From NCBI GenBank assembly GCA_044228435.1, contig JBGAUW010000025.1, positions 4,312 through 68,311 of the forward strand: a stretch of 64,000 nt of DNA, read 5' to 3'. Made by a program: the position numbers and the translations under genes. The stretch comes from Bog-950 sp044228435 (GTDB taxonomy: Bacteria; Bacteroidota; Bacteroidia; Chitinophagales; LD1). Below are positions 7,613 through 15,762 of the stretch, in pieces; position 1 is the stretch's first letter; each line of letters opens with the position of its first letter. The notes under the pieces were generated by a model. It ran no database searches, had not been told where the DNA came from, and saw nothing but the letters and a program-made list of their open reading frames with translations.

Positions 7613-9265
7613 TTATAAATCTAACCCAAACTTCCGGCTTGTTTCTTTGGCAATTTCGTAACCGGCATCGGCATGGCGTATAACACCCATAGCAGGGTCG
7701 TTGTGCAATACACGTTTTAAACGGCACTTGGCATCGTCGGTTCCATCGGCCACTATTACCATACCGGCGTGCAGCGAGTAGCCCATACCAACCCCACCAC
7801 CATGGTGAAACGATACCCAACTGGCACCACCGGCAGTATTAATTAAAGCATTTAGTATAGGCCAATCGGCAATGGCATCGCTGCCATCCATCATGGCCTC
7901 GGTTTCACGGTTTGGCGAAGCAACACTACCGGTATCTAAATGGTCGCGGCCAATAACTATAGGGGCTTTTACTTTTCCTTCTTTTACTAACTCGTTAAAA
8001 GCCACGCCTGCAATTTCGCGGTCGCCCATGCCCAACCAGCAAATGCGGGCAGGTAAACCCTGGAAGGCGATTTTCTCTTTCGCCATTGTAAGCCAACGCA
8101 AAAGCCCCTTGTTGTTGGGAAACAGCTCTTTCAGCTTTTCATCGCATACGGCAATATCATTCGGGTCGCCGCTTAAGGCAACGAAACGGAAAGGGCCTTT
8201 GCCCTCGCAAAACAGCGGCCGGATATAAGCCGGTACAAAGCCCGGAAAATCGAAGGCGTTTTCTACCCCGCGTTTATCTTTAGCCTGCCCGCGTATGTTG
8301 TTGCCATAATCAAAAGTAATAGCACCCCGCTTTTGCAGCTCCAGCATCTGCCTTACATGCTTAGCCATTGTATCTAACGAGAGTCTGCTATATTCCTCAG
8401 GATTAGATTCACGCAGCACCTTTGCCTGCTCTACACTTAAGCCTTCCGGAAAGTATCCTATCAACTCATCGTGCGCCGATGTTTGGTCGGTTAAGGTATC
8501 GGGTGTAATGTTTCTGTCAATCAAGCGCTGTAACAAATCAACTGCATTGCAACAAACGCCAATCGAAACTGCTTCTCCATTTTCTTTAGCCTGCAGCGCC
8601 CAATCAATACCTTCATCAATATTGTGCGTGTATTTGTCTAAGTAACGGGTTTCGATTCTTTTCTGCATCCGCCACTCTTCCATTTCGGCAGCCAAACACA
8701 CTCCTTCGTTCATGGTTATAGAAAGCGGCTGTGCGCCACCCATTCCACCCAAACCGGCAGTTACATTCAACTTCCCCTTTAAGGTGCCACCATAGTGCTG
8801 ATTAGCCAACGATAAGTAGGTTTCGTAAGTGCCCTGCACAATGCCTTGTGTGCCTATATATATCCAACTACCGGCAGTCATTTGCCCGTACATTATAAGG
8901 CCCTTTTTTTCTAACTCACGAAAGTGCTCCCAGGTAGCCCATTTGCCTACCAGGTTGCTGTTGGCAATTATTACCCGCGGGGCATCTTTATGCGAGCGCA
9001 ATACACCCACCGGTTTGCCACTTTGTACTATCAGTGTTTCATCATCTTCTAAATCGCGCAGGGTTTCCACTATTTTATCAAAGGCCTCCCAGTTGCGGGC
9101 GGCTTTTCCTATGCCTCCATACACTATTAAATCCTCAGGGCGTTCGGCTACTTCAGGGTCCAGGTTATTATGTAACATGCGCAAGGCAGCCTCTTGTATC
9201 CATCCTTTACAGGTTAATTGGCTGCCCCGTGCAGCATGCAATAAGCGCTTGGTTTCGGTTGTCAT
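7613..9265 (-). CDS. hutU: Urocanate hydratase
   Basis: 550 residues, full length for the family. It adds water to urocanate to give imidazolonepropionate, the second step of histidine degradation, using tightly bound NAD+ as electrophile. Visible marks include YGGIGKAARNWEAFDKIV near residue 49, the glycine-rich LGGMGGAQPLS near 170 and RICWLGMGDRE near 405, which holds the conserved active-site cysteine. The other hut genes (hutH, hutI, hutG) are not in the window. A TAGGTTTG promoter box lies 21 bp before the start, and a VanZ-like gene follows after 3 bp. Confidence 0.96.
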   Translation of the reverse strand: MTTETKRLLHAARGSQLTCKGWIQEAALRMLHNNLDPEVAERPEDLIVYGGIGKAARNWEAFDKIVETLRDLEDDETLIVQSGKPVGVLRSHKDAPRVIIANSNLVGKWATWEHFRELEKKGLIMYGQMTAGSWIYIGTQGIVQGTYETYLSLANQHYGGTLKGKLNVTAGLGGMGGAQPLSITMNEGVCLAAEMEEWRMQKRIETRYLDKYTHNIDEGIDWALQAKENGEAVSIGVCCNAVDLLQRLIDRNITPDTLTDQTSAHDELIGYFPEGLSVEQAKVLRESNPEEYSRLSLDTMAKHVRQMLELQKRGAITFDYGNNIRGQAKDKRGVENAFDFPGFVPAYIRPLFCEGKGPFRFVALSGDPNDIAVCDEKLKELFPNNKGLLRWLTMAKEKIAFQGLPARICWLGMGDREIAGVAFNELVKEGKVKAPIVIGRDHLDTGSVASPNRETEAMMDGSDAIADWPILNALINTAGGASWVSFHHGGGVGMGYSLHAGMVIVADGTDDAKCRLKRVLHNDPAMGVIRHADAGYEIAKETSRKFGLDL

Positions 9266-9286
9266 ATTCAGTAATAATAGTTAATA

Positions 9287-9294
9287 CAAACCTA
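9287..9294 (-). promoter_or_regulatory. Candidate hutU -7 promoter box
   Basis: TAGGTTTG on the minus strand fully matches TAnnTTTG and ends 21 bp before the hutU ATG. The nearest TTG-like element upstream (CAA at 9310-9312 on plus) is 15 bp away, slightly closer than usual. Confidence 0.45.
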
Positions 9295-9355
9295 TGTAAA
9301 AAATTTCTCCAAATTCTTTTAAACCCTACATTTACGTTACACCAAACCACATAAC

Positions 9356-10369
9356 ATGAAAATTTTAAAAATTGCGGGCATTGTTATAGCAATTATTGCT
9401 TTAATAGTCATCGTTCTGGGATTAGTGGGTGCCAAAACCTACAACGTACACCGCGAAATAGTAATTAATGCACCGGCAGCAACGGTTTATAAAACAGCTT
9501 CGCACTACGAAAATTTTCCGCGATGGAGCCCCTGGCAGCATTTAGACCCCAATATGAAAACCAATATTGAAGGTACTGATGGCACCGTAGGCGCCAAATA
9601 TAGCTGGGTGGGAAATAACAAAGCCGGTGCCGGCGCTATGACCCTGACCAAGCTGGAAGAAAATAAAACCATTGGGCAGGATTTGGATTTTGAAAAACCC
9701 TTTAAAAGCCACGCCACTACCTATATGAATTTTGAGCCTGCCGATGGCGGAACCAAAGTAACCTGGGGCATGATGGGTGAAAGCGGCTTTGTAAGCAGGG
9801 TAATGATGACCCTAATGGGCGGCATGGATAAAATGATTGGCCCCGACTATGAAAAAGGACTGACCAATTTAAAAAGCTTAACCGAGGCAGAGGCCAGCAG
9901 CGCACCAGCTTATGAAATTAAAGAAGTTGATTGGGCGGAAAAAAACTACCTGACCAAACGGGAGGTAGTTAAGTTTCAGGATATGAGTAATTTTTTTGGC
10001 ACCCACTTTCCTAAAATGGATGAGGCTATTGGCAAAGCAGGTGCTAAGGCCGGTATTATGGCGGGCATATATTACAAGTATGATGAACAGGCAATGAGCG
10101 CCGATGTGGCCGCTGCTGTGCCTTACGAAGGCAAAAAGGTTTCGGCTAAAGGCTATGACAATTTAACTATACCTGCGGGCAAAGCCTATATGGTGGATTA
10201 CTACGGTGACTATATGAAAATGAAACCGGCGTATGATGCCATAGATGCCAAATTGAAAACAATGGGCAAAGAAAATCCGGACCTGGTTGTTGAAGAATAC
10301 ATAACAGACCCTATGAGTGAAGCAGATACCGCTAAATGGAACACTAAAATTTACTTTTTTGTAAAATAA
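9356..10369 (+). CDS. Membrane-anchored SRPBCC-GyrI-like effector-binding protein
   Basis: 337 residues in three parts. An N-terminal helix (about 5-26, KIAGIVIAIIALIVIVLG) anchors it to the membrane. Residues ~33-175 form an SRPBCC/polyketide-cyclase-like domain (VHREIVINAPAATVYKTASH...FPRWSPW). Residues ~185-337 form a GyrI-like/AraC effector-binding domain (AGIMAGIYYKYDE..., ending in KWNTKIYFFVK). Both folds bind hydrophobic small molecules, so a role in sensing or sequestering a ligand is likely, but the ligand is unknown. It is divergent from hutU and followed by a terminator. Confidence 0.82.
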   Translation: MKILKIAGIVIAIIALIVIVLGLVGAKTYNVHREIVINAPAATVYKTASHYENFPRWSPWQHLDPNMKTNIEGTDGTVGAKYSWVGNNKAGAGAMTLTKLEENKTIGQDLDFEKPFKSHATTYMNFEPADGGTKVTWGMMGESGFVSRVMMTLMGGMDKMIGPDYEKGLTNLKSLTEAEASSAPAYEIKEVDWAEKNYLTKREVVKFQDMSNFFGTHFPKMDEAIGKAGAKAGIMAGIYYKYDEQAMSADVAAAVPYEGKKVSAKGYDNLTIPAGKAYMVDYYGDYMKMKPAYDAIDAKLKTMGKENPDLVVEEYITDPMSEADTAKWNTKIYFFVK

Positions 10370-10403
10370 GATGTAACCGGTACCGGTTGCCTGTTATATA
10401 TAG

Positions 10404-10435
10404 TAACAAAGCCCCGCAAAAGCGGGGCTTTGTTA
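10404..10435. terminator. Intrinsic terminator
   Basis: A 14-bp stem (TAACAAAGCCCCGC/GCGGGGCTTTGTTA) with loop AAAA lies 34 bp after the SRPBCC-GyrI gene. The following T tract is short, so termination may rest mainly on the strong stem. Confidence 0.8.
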
Positions 10436-10530
10436 TTTAGTGGTAACTAAACATTAGAAAAAACGATATACTATAAACAACACATATACTGAAACTTACA
10501 TTCGCGAACCTATGCTAACAACCTTGCCTT

Positions 10531-10611
10531 ATGCACCCACTGCTTACTCTGGTATTAATGCTTGCCGCCTTTATAACCTACGAATGGATGAAGAAAAAAA
10601 GCGAAGAATAA
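10531..10611 (+). CDS. Small single-span membrane protein (26 residues)
   Basis: The ORF starts at ATG 10531 and ends at TAA 10609-10611. The product starts MHPLLTLVLMLAAFITYEW and ends in MKKKSEE: one hydrophobic helix of about 17 residues followed by a Lys-rich cytoplasmic tail, a plausible one-span membrane protein. A near-consensus -7 box, TACATTCG (10497-10504), lies 26 bp upstream, just after the preceding terminator. An alternative start at 10512 in another frame gives a longer ORF running into the convergent aroG gene, which is less likely. Function unknown. Confidence 0.5.
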   Translation: MHPLLTLVLMLAAFITYEWMKKKSEE

Positions 10612-10643
10612 AAACAGGCCACCGGTGGCAGGTTACCGGTAAT

Positions 10644-11738
10644 TTATTTTTCCATTACACTACCCTGGTGCCTTATGCTTTCGTTATGCACCTGTTGAAA
10701 AAGTTTAAGAATAAAGCCCTCGGTTAGGCCACCGGTTTTGCCTTTGGCTAATGCCCGCTTTACAATTTGTGCCCAGCGCTCGCTTTGGTGTATGGCTAAT
10801 TGGTTTTCCTTTTTTAAGGCTCCAATTTCTTCCGATATACCCATGCGCTCACTCAAAAGCTCTATAATATAATCATCAATACGGTCTATACGCGCCCGTA
10901 AATCATGCAATGGCTGCAACCCATCCTCCGAAATTTTTGGCTGGCGGATAATCAGCTCATTTAGTATTTCGCCAAGCCTTTCGGGTGTAACCTGTTGTTT
11001 GGCATCGCTCCATGCCTTATCCGGGTTTATATGGCTTTCTATCATCAGGCCATCAAAACCCATATCCATACCCTGTTGCGAAAGCGTATAAATCATATCG
11101 CGGGTGCCGCCCATATGGCTGGGGTCTACTATAATCGGAATTTCGGGATACCTGCGGCGCATCTCTATGGGTATTTCCCACATTGGCGGGTTGCGGTAAA
11201 TTGTCTTTTCATAAGATGAAAAGCCGCGGTGTATGGCCCCCAGTTTTTTAATACCTACCTGGTTAAAGCGCTCCATGGCCCCCAGCCACAATTCCAAATC
11301 GGGGTTAATAGGGTTTTTAACCAATAAGGGTATGTCTACTCCGCGCAACGAATCGGCAATTTCCTGCACTGCAAAAGGCGATACCGTGGTGCGGGCCCCA
11401 ATCCAAAGCACATCTATCTCGTTTTTTAAAGCAGCCTCTACGTGTTCGGGGTTAGCTACTTCTACCATTACAGGCAGGCCAACGGCACGGCCGGCGTTTT
11501 TTACCCACGGCAAACCAATTTCACCTACACCTTCAAAACTATTAGGGCGGGTTCGTGGCTTCCATATTCCCGCACGTATCATATTTACGCGGCCTGCGCC
11601 AAATTTTACAATCTCTGTTACTGTATTCATAACCTGCTCTTCCCCTTCTGCACTGCAAGGCCCTGCAATTACAAAGGGATGACGGGTAGTTCTTGTCCAG
11701 TCCTCCAATTTACTTATATCAAATTTATTACCCATCAT
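10644..11738 (-). CDS. Bifunctional DAHP synthase / chorismate mutase
   Basis: 364 residues from the first of two Met codons at 11738; an upstream ATG at 11774 adds 12 unconserved residues. Residues ~10-265 are a class I, KDO8P-synthase-like (beta) DAHP synthase: FVIAGPCSAEGEEQV, GIWKPRTRPNSFEG, GARTTVSP and IVDPSHMGGTRD. It joins PEP and erythrose 4-phosphate, the first step of aromatic amino acid synthesis. Residues ~280-364 are an AroQ-type chorismate mutase (LRARIDRIDDYIIELLSERM...). The fusion lets chorismate or prephenate feed back on the first enzyme. The gene is convergent with the small ORF upstream in coordinate and stands alone. Confidence 0.93.
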   Translation of the reverse strand: MMGNKFDISKLEDWTRTTRHPFVIAGPCSAEGEEQVMNTVTEIVKFGAGRVNMIRAGIWKPRTRPNSFEGVGEIGLPWVKNAGRAVGLPVMVEVANPEHVEAALKNEIDVLWIGARTTVSPFAVQEIADSLRGVDIPLLVKNPINPDLELWLGAMERFNQVGIKKLGAIHRGFSSYEKTIYRNPPMWEIPIEMRRRYPEIPIIVDPSHMGGTRDMIYTLSQQGMDMGFDGLMIESHINPDKAWSDAKQQVTPERLGEILNELIIRQPKISEDGLQPLHDLRARIDRIDDYIIELLSERMGISEEIGALKKENQLAIHQSERWAQIVKRALAKGKTGGLTEGFILKLFQQVHNESIRHQGSVMEK

Positions 11739-11890
11739 TTGCCGGTTTTGTAAGTACAATATTAGCCCAAACAACTTTTAAGCAAACAAGTTTTAAGATT
11801 TCTTGTTTAATAAATCACTTATTTCACTAAGTGGATAAGAAGGCTTTTATTTATAGCACTACAAAAAAGGAATCCACAAAAAAGTAATTT

Positions 11891-13504
11891 ATGGAACAGG
11901 TTTACGATTACATAGTTATAGGTTCGGGCTTTGGGGGCAGCGTTAGCGCCATGCGCCTGTCGGAAAAAGGCTATTCTGTACTGGTAATTGAAAAGGGTAA
12001 ACGCTGGAAAACCACCGATTTTCCGAAAACGGATTGGAACCTGCCCAAATATATATGGGTGCCTTTGTTAAAGTGGTTTGGGTTTCAGAAACTCACTTTT
12101 TTTAAAGAGGTGTTTGTTATTAGCGGCGTTGGTGTAGGTGGGGGTTCGCTGGTATATGCCAATACCCTAATGCTGCCTAAAGAGAATTTTTACACCAATA
12201 AAATATGGGGTGGTATTAAAGATTGGAAAACAACCCTTGCACCTTTTTACGAGCGCGCGCAGTTTATGTTGGGCTCGGCCAAATACACTAAAGACAATGC
12301 AGAAGATTTGGTTTTAAAAGAAGTGGCTGAAGACATGGGCCATGGTGATTCGTTTAAAAGTGTAGACGGCGTAGGCGTTTATTTTGGTGACACAAAAAAA
12401 GAAGTAGATCCTTACTTTAAAGGCCTGGGTCCATTGCGCAAAGGCTGCACCGAATGCGCCGCCTGCATGACCGGTTGCCGGCACGGTGCTAAAAACACGC
12501 TGGATAAAAACTATTTATACCTGGCCGAAAATACCTTTGGGGCGCAGGTACTACCCGAAACTGTAGTTACTAAAATTGAAAACATAAATGATGAGTATTT
12601 AATACATACCGAAAGCTCTACCTCTTTCTTTTCTAAAAACAATAAGGTATACCGCTCCAAAGGGCTGGTGTGCAGCGGCGGAGTGTTAGGCACACTTGAC
12701 TTATTGCTGAAGCAAAAGCACCAGACCAAAACACTGGCCAACCTATCGGATAAGTTGGGCGACAATATTTTAACCAATAGCGAAATGCTTAGTGGCGTGG
12801 GCGGTGCCGACCGTAAGTTGAATAATGGCGTAGCTATAAGCCGCATTTTTGCACCTGACGAGAATACCAATATTGAAGTATGTAAGTTCCCCAATGGTAG
12901 TGGCAGTATGATGCACCTGGGCACTTTAGCCGTAGGTAACGGTACGCCGGCCGTGCGTTCTGCCAAACTAATAGGACAACTTATTAAGCACCCCATTACT
13001 TTTCTTAAACTGTTTTTTACCAAAGCGCCGGCCGAAAACGGCATTATCTTTTTGATAATGCAAACGTTGGAAAACTCGATGCAGCTTAAATGGAAACGAG
13101 GACTATTTGGCAACCGCATGACTATGGTAAACGAAAGCAACCAACCGGTACCTACGTTTATACCGGCAGGACAAGAGGCCCTTTACCGCTATGCTAAAAA
13201 AGTAAACGGTATACCTATGAACGCTCTTACCGAGGTTACAATGGGCCTGGCCTCTACCGCCCACATTTTAGGTGGCTGCCCCATGGGTAAAACAAAAGAG
13301 GAAGGTGTGGTAGATGAGTTTTTCAGAGTGCATGGCTACAAAAACTTTTTGGTGCTGGATGGTTCCATTATGCCTTGTAACTTAGGGGTAAACCCATCGC
13401 TTACTATTACCGCTTTAAGTGAATACGCCATGAGCTATATACCGGCAAAAGCAGGCAGTAACGTAAAAACCTTAGCTACCCGGTTAGATGAGGTGTTAGC
13501 TTAA
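11891..13504 (+). CDS. GMC-family FAD-dependent oxidoreductase with a four-Cys ferredoxin-like motif
   Basis: 537 residues. The N-terminus has an FAD-binding Rossmann motif (IVIGSGFGGSVSAMRLSEKG, residues ~8-27). GVGVGGGSLVYANTLM near 84 matches the GMC/cholesterol-oxidase family, and HILGGCPMG plus CNLGVNPSLTITALSE near the end form the C-terminal GMC motifs. Residues ~182-197 hold C-x2-C-x2-C-x3-C (GCTECAACMTGCRHGAK), the spacing of a ferredoxin [4Fe-4S] site. The substrate is probably an alcohol or sterol-like compound. No signal peptide; no close operon partner. Confidence 0.85.
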   Translation: MEQVYDYIVIGSGFGGSVSAMRLSEKGYSVLVIEKGKRWKTTDFPKTDWNLPKYIWVPLLKWFGFQKLTFFKEVFVISGVGVGGGSLVYANTLMLPKENFYTNKIWGGIKDWKTTLAPFYERAQFMLGSAKYTKDNAEDLVLKEVAEDMGHGDSFKSVDGVGVYFGDTKKEVDPYFKGLGPLRKGCTECAACMTGCRHGAKNTLDKNYLYLAENTFGAQVLPETVVTKIENINDEYLIHTESSTSFFSKNNKVYRSKGLVCSGGVLGTLDLLLKQKHQTKTLANLSDKLGDNILTNSEMLSGVGGADRKLNNGVAISRIFAPDENTNIEVCKFPNGSGSMMHLGTLAVGNGTPAVRSAKLIGQLIKHPITFLKLFFTKAPAENGIIFLIMQTLENSMQLKWKRGLFGNRMTMVNESNQPVPTFIPAGQEALYRYAKKVNGIPMNALTEVTMGLASTAHILGGCPMGKTKEEGVVDEFFRVHGYKNFLVLDGSIMPCNLGVNPSLTITALSEYAMSYIPAKAGSNVKTLATRLDEVLA

Positions 13505-13505
13505 C

Positions 13506-13621
13506 ACCATTAAGTTAAGCACCACCTCGGTCTCACTTCGTTCAACCACTCCTCCTTAAATGCCGCCGCGGTAGCGGCGAAGGCGGAGAATTTAACAGCC
13601 AATACAGCTTAACTTAATGGT
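13506..13621. repeat. 116-bp element with 15-bp terminal inverted repeats
   Basis: Perfect arms (ACCATTAAGTTAAGC at 13506-13520, its reverse complement at 13607-13621) enclose 86 bp. Inside is a GC-rich hairpin, CGCCGC-GGTA-GCGGCG, within a longer imperfect pairing of CTCC and GGAG. It fills the gap between the convergent GMC oxidoreductase and histidine kinase genes. It could be a bidirectional terminator or a mobile miniature repeat; no second copy was seen in the window. Confidence 0.6.
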
Positions 13622-13627
13622 ATAGCC

Positions 13628-15244
13628 TTAGCTTAGTGGCAGTGAAAAGAAGAATTTGGAGCCTTTACCCAGTTCACTTTCCACCCATAACTTACCACCT
13701 AGGCGCTCTACTATTTTTTTGCAGATAGATAAGCCCAGGCCTGTGCCCTCGTACTCGTGTTTGGTATGCAGCCGGTGGAAAGGTTCAAATATGCGTTGTT
13801 GATGGTCTGGCTTAATGCCTATCCCATTATCGGCAAAGCAATAAGTAATTTCTTTAGCAGTTTTCTGGCAGGTTACATTTACTTCCGGCTGTGCCGACTG
13901 ATTGTATTTAATACCATTTAAAACCAGGTTTTGCACTACAAGCATTAGCAAATTCCTATCCGAAACTATCAAGCCCAATTCGCCATATACAACCATTGCC
14001 TTTTTGGCTTTTACCTCCATTTGTATATTGTTCAACACCTCGCTAAACAAGGCATTCATATTTATATCATTCTGCTTAAGCTCAGTGCGCGTAATGCGGG
14101 CGTAGGCCAGCAAATCGCGTAGTAATTGCTGCAGGGTAATAGCCCCTTTATTTGCAAACTCAATATACTCATCCGCCTGGGCATCGAGCTTCCCATCGTA
14201 GCGCTTTTTTAAAAGCTGCATATAATTCGAAATCATACGCAAGGGTTCCTGCATATCGTGCGACGATACAAAAGCAAATGTTTCCAAATCAGCATTACTA
14301 CGTTCCAGTTCGCGGCTTCGCTCCTCCAGTTCCATCTGATATTTTTTGCTGCGGCGTATATCGCGCGACTGACTCAGCACTACATCGGGCCCGCCATCGG
14401 GGCTCTTAAGCAGGCTAAAGATGGTTTCGAACCAGCTATACTCTCCATCTTTATGCTTTAACCGGAACTGAATAGGTTTAAAAATAAGCGGATGATTAGT
14501 AGTTGTAAAATCTACTCGCTTTGCAATGGTAGCATCATCGGGATGTATTATTGATAAAGGGTATTTACCCATCAGTTCTTCCTGCGTGTAGCCTAATAAC
14601 CTTTTTACCGAGGGACTGATAAACTCCAACCGCGCACTTACATCGTGCAGGCAAATAAGGTCGAATGAATTTTCGGCCACCAGCCTATACTTTTTTTCGC
14701 TTTCAATTAGTTTCTCTTCAATAGAAAAACGGAAATGAATAAGTATGGCTTGCGCAAACGAAGCTATTACGTAGGTGGCGTAAAAATCGAAGGTTGTTTT
14801 AGCTGTACTGTTTGCCAACACCGCCACTACTATTAACAGTGCATTTATTACCAACGTATGCACCAGCCAGTTTTGCTTATCGCGAAAAAACCAGCCCGAA
14901 ATGGTATAGGCTATAATAAACTGGTAAGCGTACTGCACATTAAAATCAGTACCGTATAACAGATAGATATTAATGATATTCATTACATACATAAAAATGT
15001 ATGCAGCCTGCTGATAATACTTTTGTGCCGGCTTGTAGAATACCAATGCCAGAAAAACAATAAAGGCTACCGTGGCGTCAATAGCATTTAGCATCTCGTG
15101 GCTAAAAGGCCCTTTAACATGCAAATTGTCGCCCAGAAGTGTAAACGTAGTAAACCCCGCTGTCATAAATAAAAACAGCATTTGCGCGGCGCGCAACTCG
15201 TGGGTAGCTAAGTGGGATAAAAGCTGGTTTAAACGCTTAAGCAT
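13628..15244 (-). CDS. Membrane PAS-domain sensor histidine kinase (orphan)
   Basis: 538 residues. Residues ~15-170 hold about six membrane helices, followed by a PAS domain (~185-300: YRLVAENSFDLICLHD..., GYTQEELMGKYPLSIIHPDD). A HisKA helix carries the phospho-acceptor in FVSSHDMQEPLRMI near 325, and the HATPase domain has the N box (LVLNGIKYN), G1 (DNGIGI) and G2 (GTGLGLSICKKIVERLGG). It autophosphorylates in response to an unknown membrane or redox signal. No response regulator is adjacent, so its partner lies elsewhere. It converges on the inverted-repeat element at 13506-13621. Confidence 0.92.
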   Translation of the reverse strand: MLKRLNQLLSHLATHELRAAQMLFLFMTAGFTTFTLLGDNLHVKGPFSHEMLNAIDATVAFIVFLALVFYKPAQKYYQQAAYIFMYVMNIINIYLLYGTDFNVQYAYQFIIAYTISGWFFRDKQNWLVHTLVINALLIVVAVLANSTAKTTFDFYATYVIASFAQAILIHFRFSIEEKLIESEKKYRLVAENSFDLICLHDVSARLEFISPSVKRLLGYTQEELMGKYPLSIIHPDDATIAKRVDFTTTNHPLIFKPIQFRLKHKDGEYSWFETIFSLLKSPDGGPDVVLSQSRDIRRSKKYQMELEERSRELERSNADLETFAFVSSHDMQEPLRMISNYMQLLKKRYDGKLDAQADEYIEFANKGAITLQQLLRDLLAYARITRTELKQNDINMNALFSEVLNNIQMEVKAKKAMVVYGELGLIVSDRNLLMLVVQNLVLNGIKYNQSAQPEVNVTCQKTAKEITYCFADNGIGIKPDHQQRIFEPFHRLHTKHEYEGTGLGLSICKKIVERLGGKLWVESELGKGSKFFFSLPLS

Positions 15245-15300
15245 ATTAGACTAAACCCGAATTTAATCTTTTATGGCATGTATAGTATGGAAGAAGTAAA

Positions 15301-15618
15301 TTAATACTTCGGCATGCTATCATCTATCTGGTCAGCCCAGGCTAAAATGCCCCCTTCCAGGTTGTATAAGTTTGTGAAGCCAAAATTGCTTTGCAGGTAA
15401 TTTACCACATTACCACTGCGAGCCCCGCTGCGGCAATGTATTACTACAGGCTTATCTTTCGCAATTTTATCCACGTTATCGGGAATGGTGTTCATGGGTA
15501 TTAGCTGTCCGTTCAGGTTGCAAATTTCAAATTCGTGCTCCTCGCGAACATCAATTAATTGAAAATCTTCTTTGTTGTCGAGCATTGCTTTAAGCTCGGT
15601 TACTGTTTTTGTATTCAT
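15301..15618 (-). CDS. Single-domain rhodanese-like protein
   Basis: 105 residues, one rhodanese domain. LIDVREEHEFEICNLNG near residue 21 and the active-site loop HCRSGARSGNVV near 61-72, with the catalytic Cys, are intact. Such proteins carry sulfane sulfur as a cysteine persulfide. It follows cysC-cysD-cysN in the same direction, but 144 bp of repeat-bearing DNA separates it from cysN, so it may have its own transcript. A role in sulfur handling is consistent with the setting. Confidence 0.88.
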   Translation of the reverse strand: MNTKTVTELKAMLDNKEDFQLIDVREEHEFEICNLNGQLIPMNTIPDNVDKIAKDKPVVIHCRSGARSGNVVNYLQSNFGFTNLYNLEGGILAWADQIDDSMPKY

Positions 15619-15622
15619 AATA

Positions 15623-15654
15623 CCCCTAAATCTCCGCCGGGGCGGAGACTTTGA
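15623..15654 (+). repeat. Hairpin-bearing intergenic repeat, left copy
   Basis: The sequence has the layout CCCCTAAATC-hairpin-GACTTTGA. The hairpin is TCTCCGCC-GG-GGCGGAGA, perfectly paired. The outer parts match the inverted copy at 15734-15761, while the hairpin sequence differs but stays paired. Confidence 0.65.
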
Positions 15655-15733
15655 TTTTTAGTGATTTTAAATTGTTTAATTCAGCTAATATAACTAAGGA
15701 AAATACCAAAACAATACAAACGAGAGGATATCC

Positions 15734-15761
15734 TCAAAGTCCCCTTTAGGGGATTTAGGGG
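15734..15761 (-). repeat. Hairpin-bearing intergenic repeat, right copy (inverted)
   Basis: Read on the minus strand it begins CCCCTAAATC and ends GACTTTGA like the left copy, with CCCC-TAAA-GGGG pairing between. It ends 1 bp before the cysN stop codon. The two copies face each other across about 80 bp between cysN and the rhodanese gene, and could end transcription or be remnants of a mobile repeat. Confidence 0.65.
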
Positions 15762-15762
15762 C

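Noticed and set aside
10512..10727. 71-codon ORF overlapping the small membrane ORF
   Set aside because: It runs 84 bp into the convergent DAHP synthase gene and its residues do not form a membrane helix; the 26-codon frame starting at 10531 is more protein-like.
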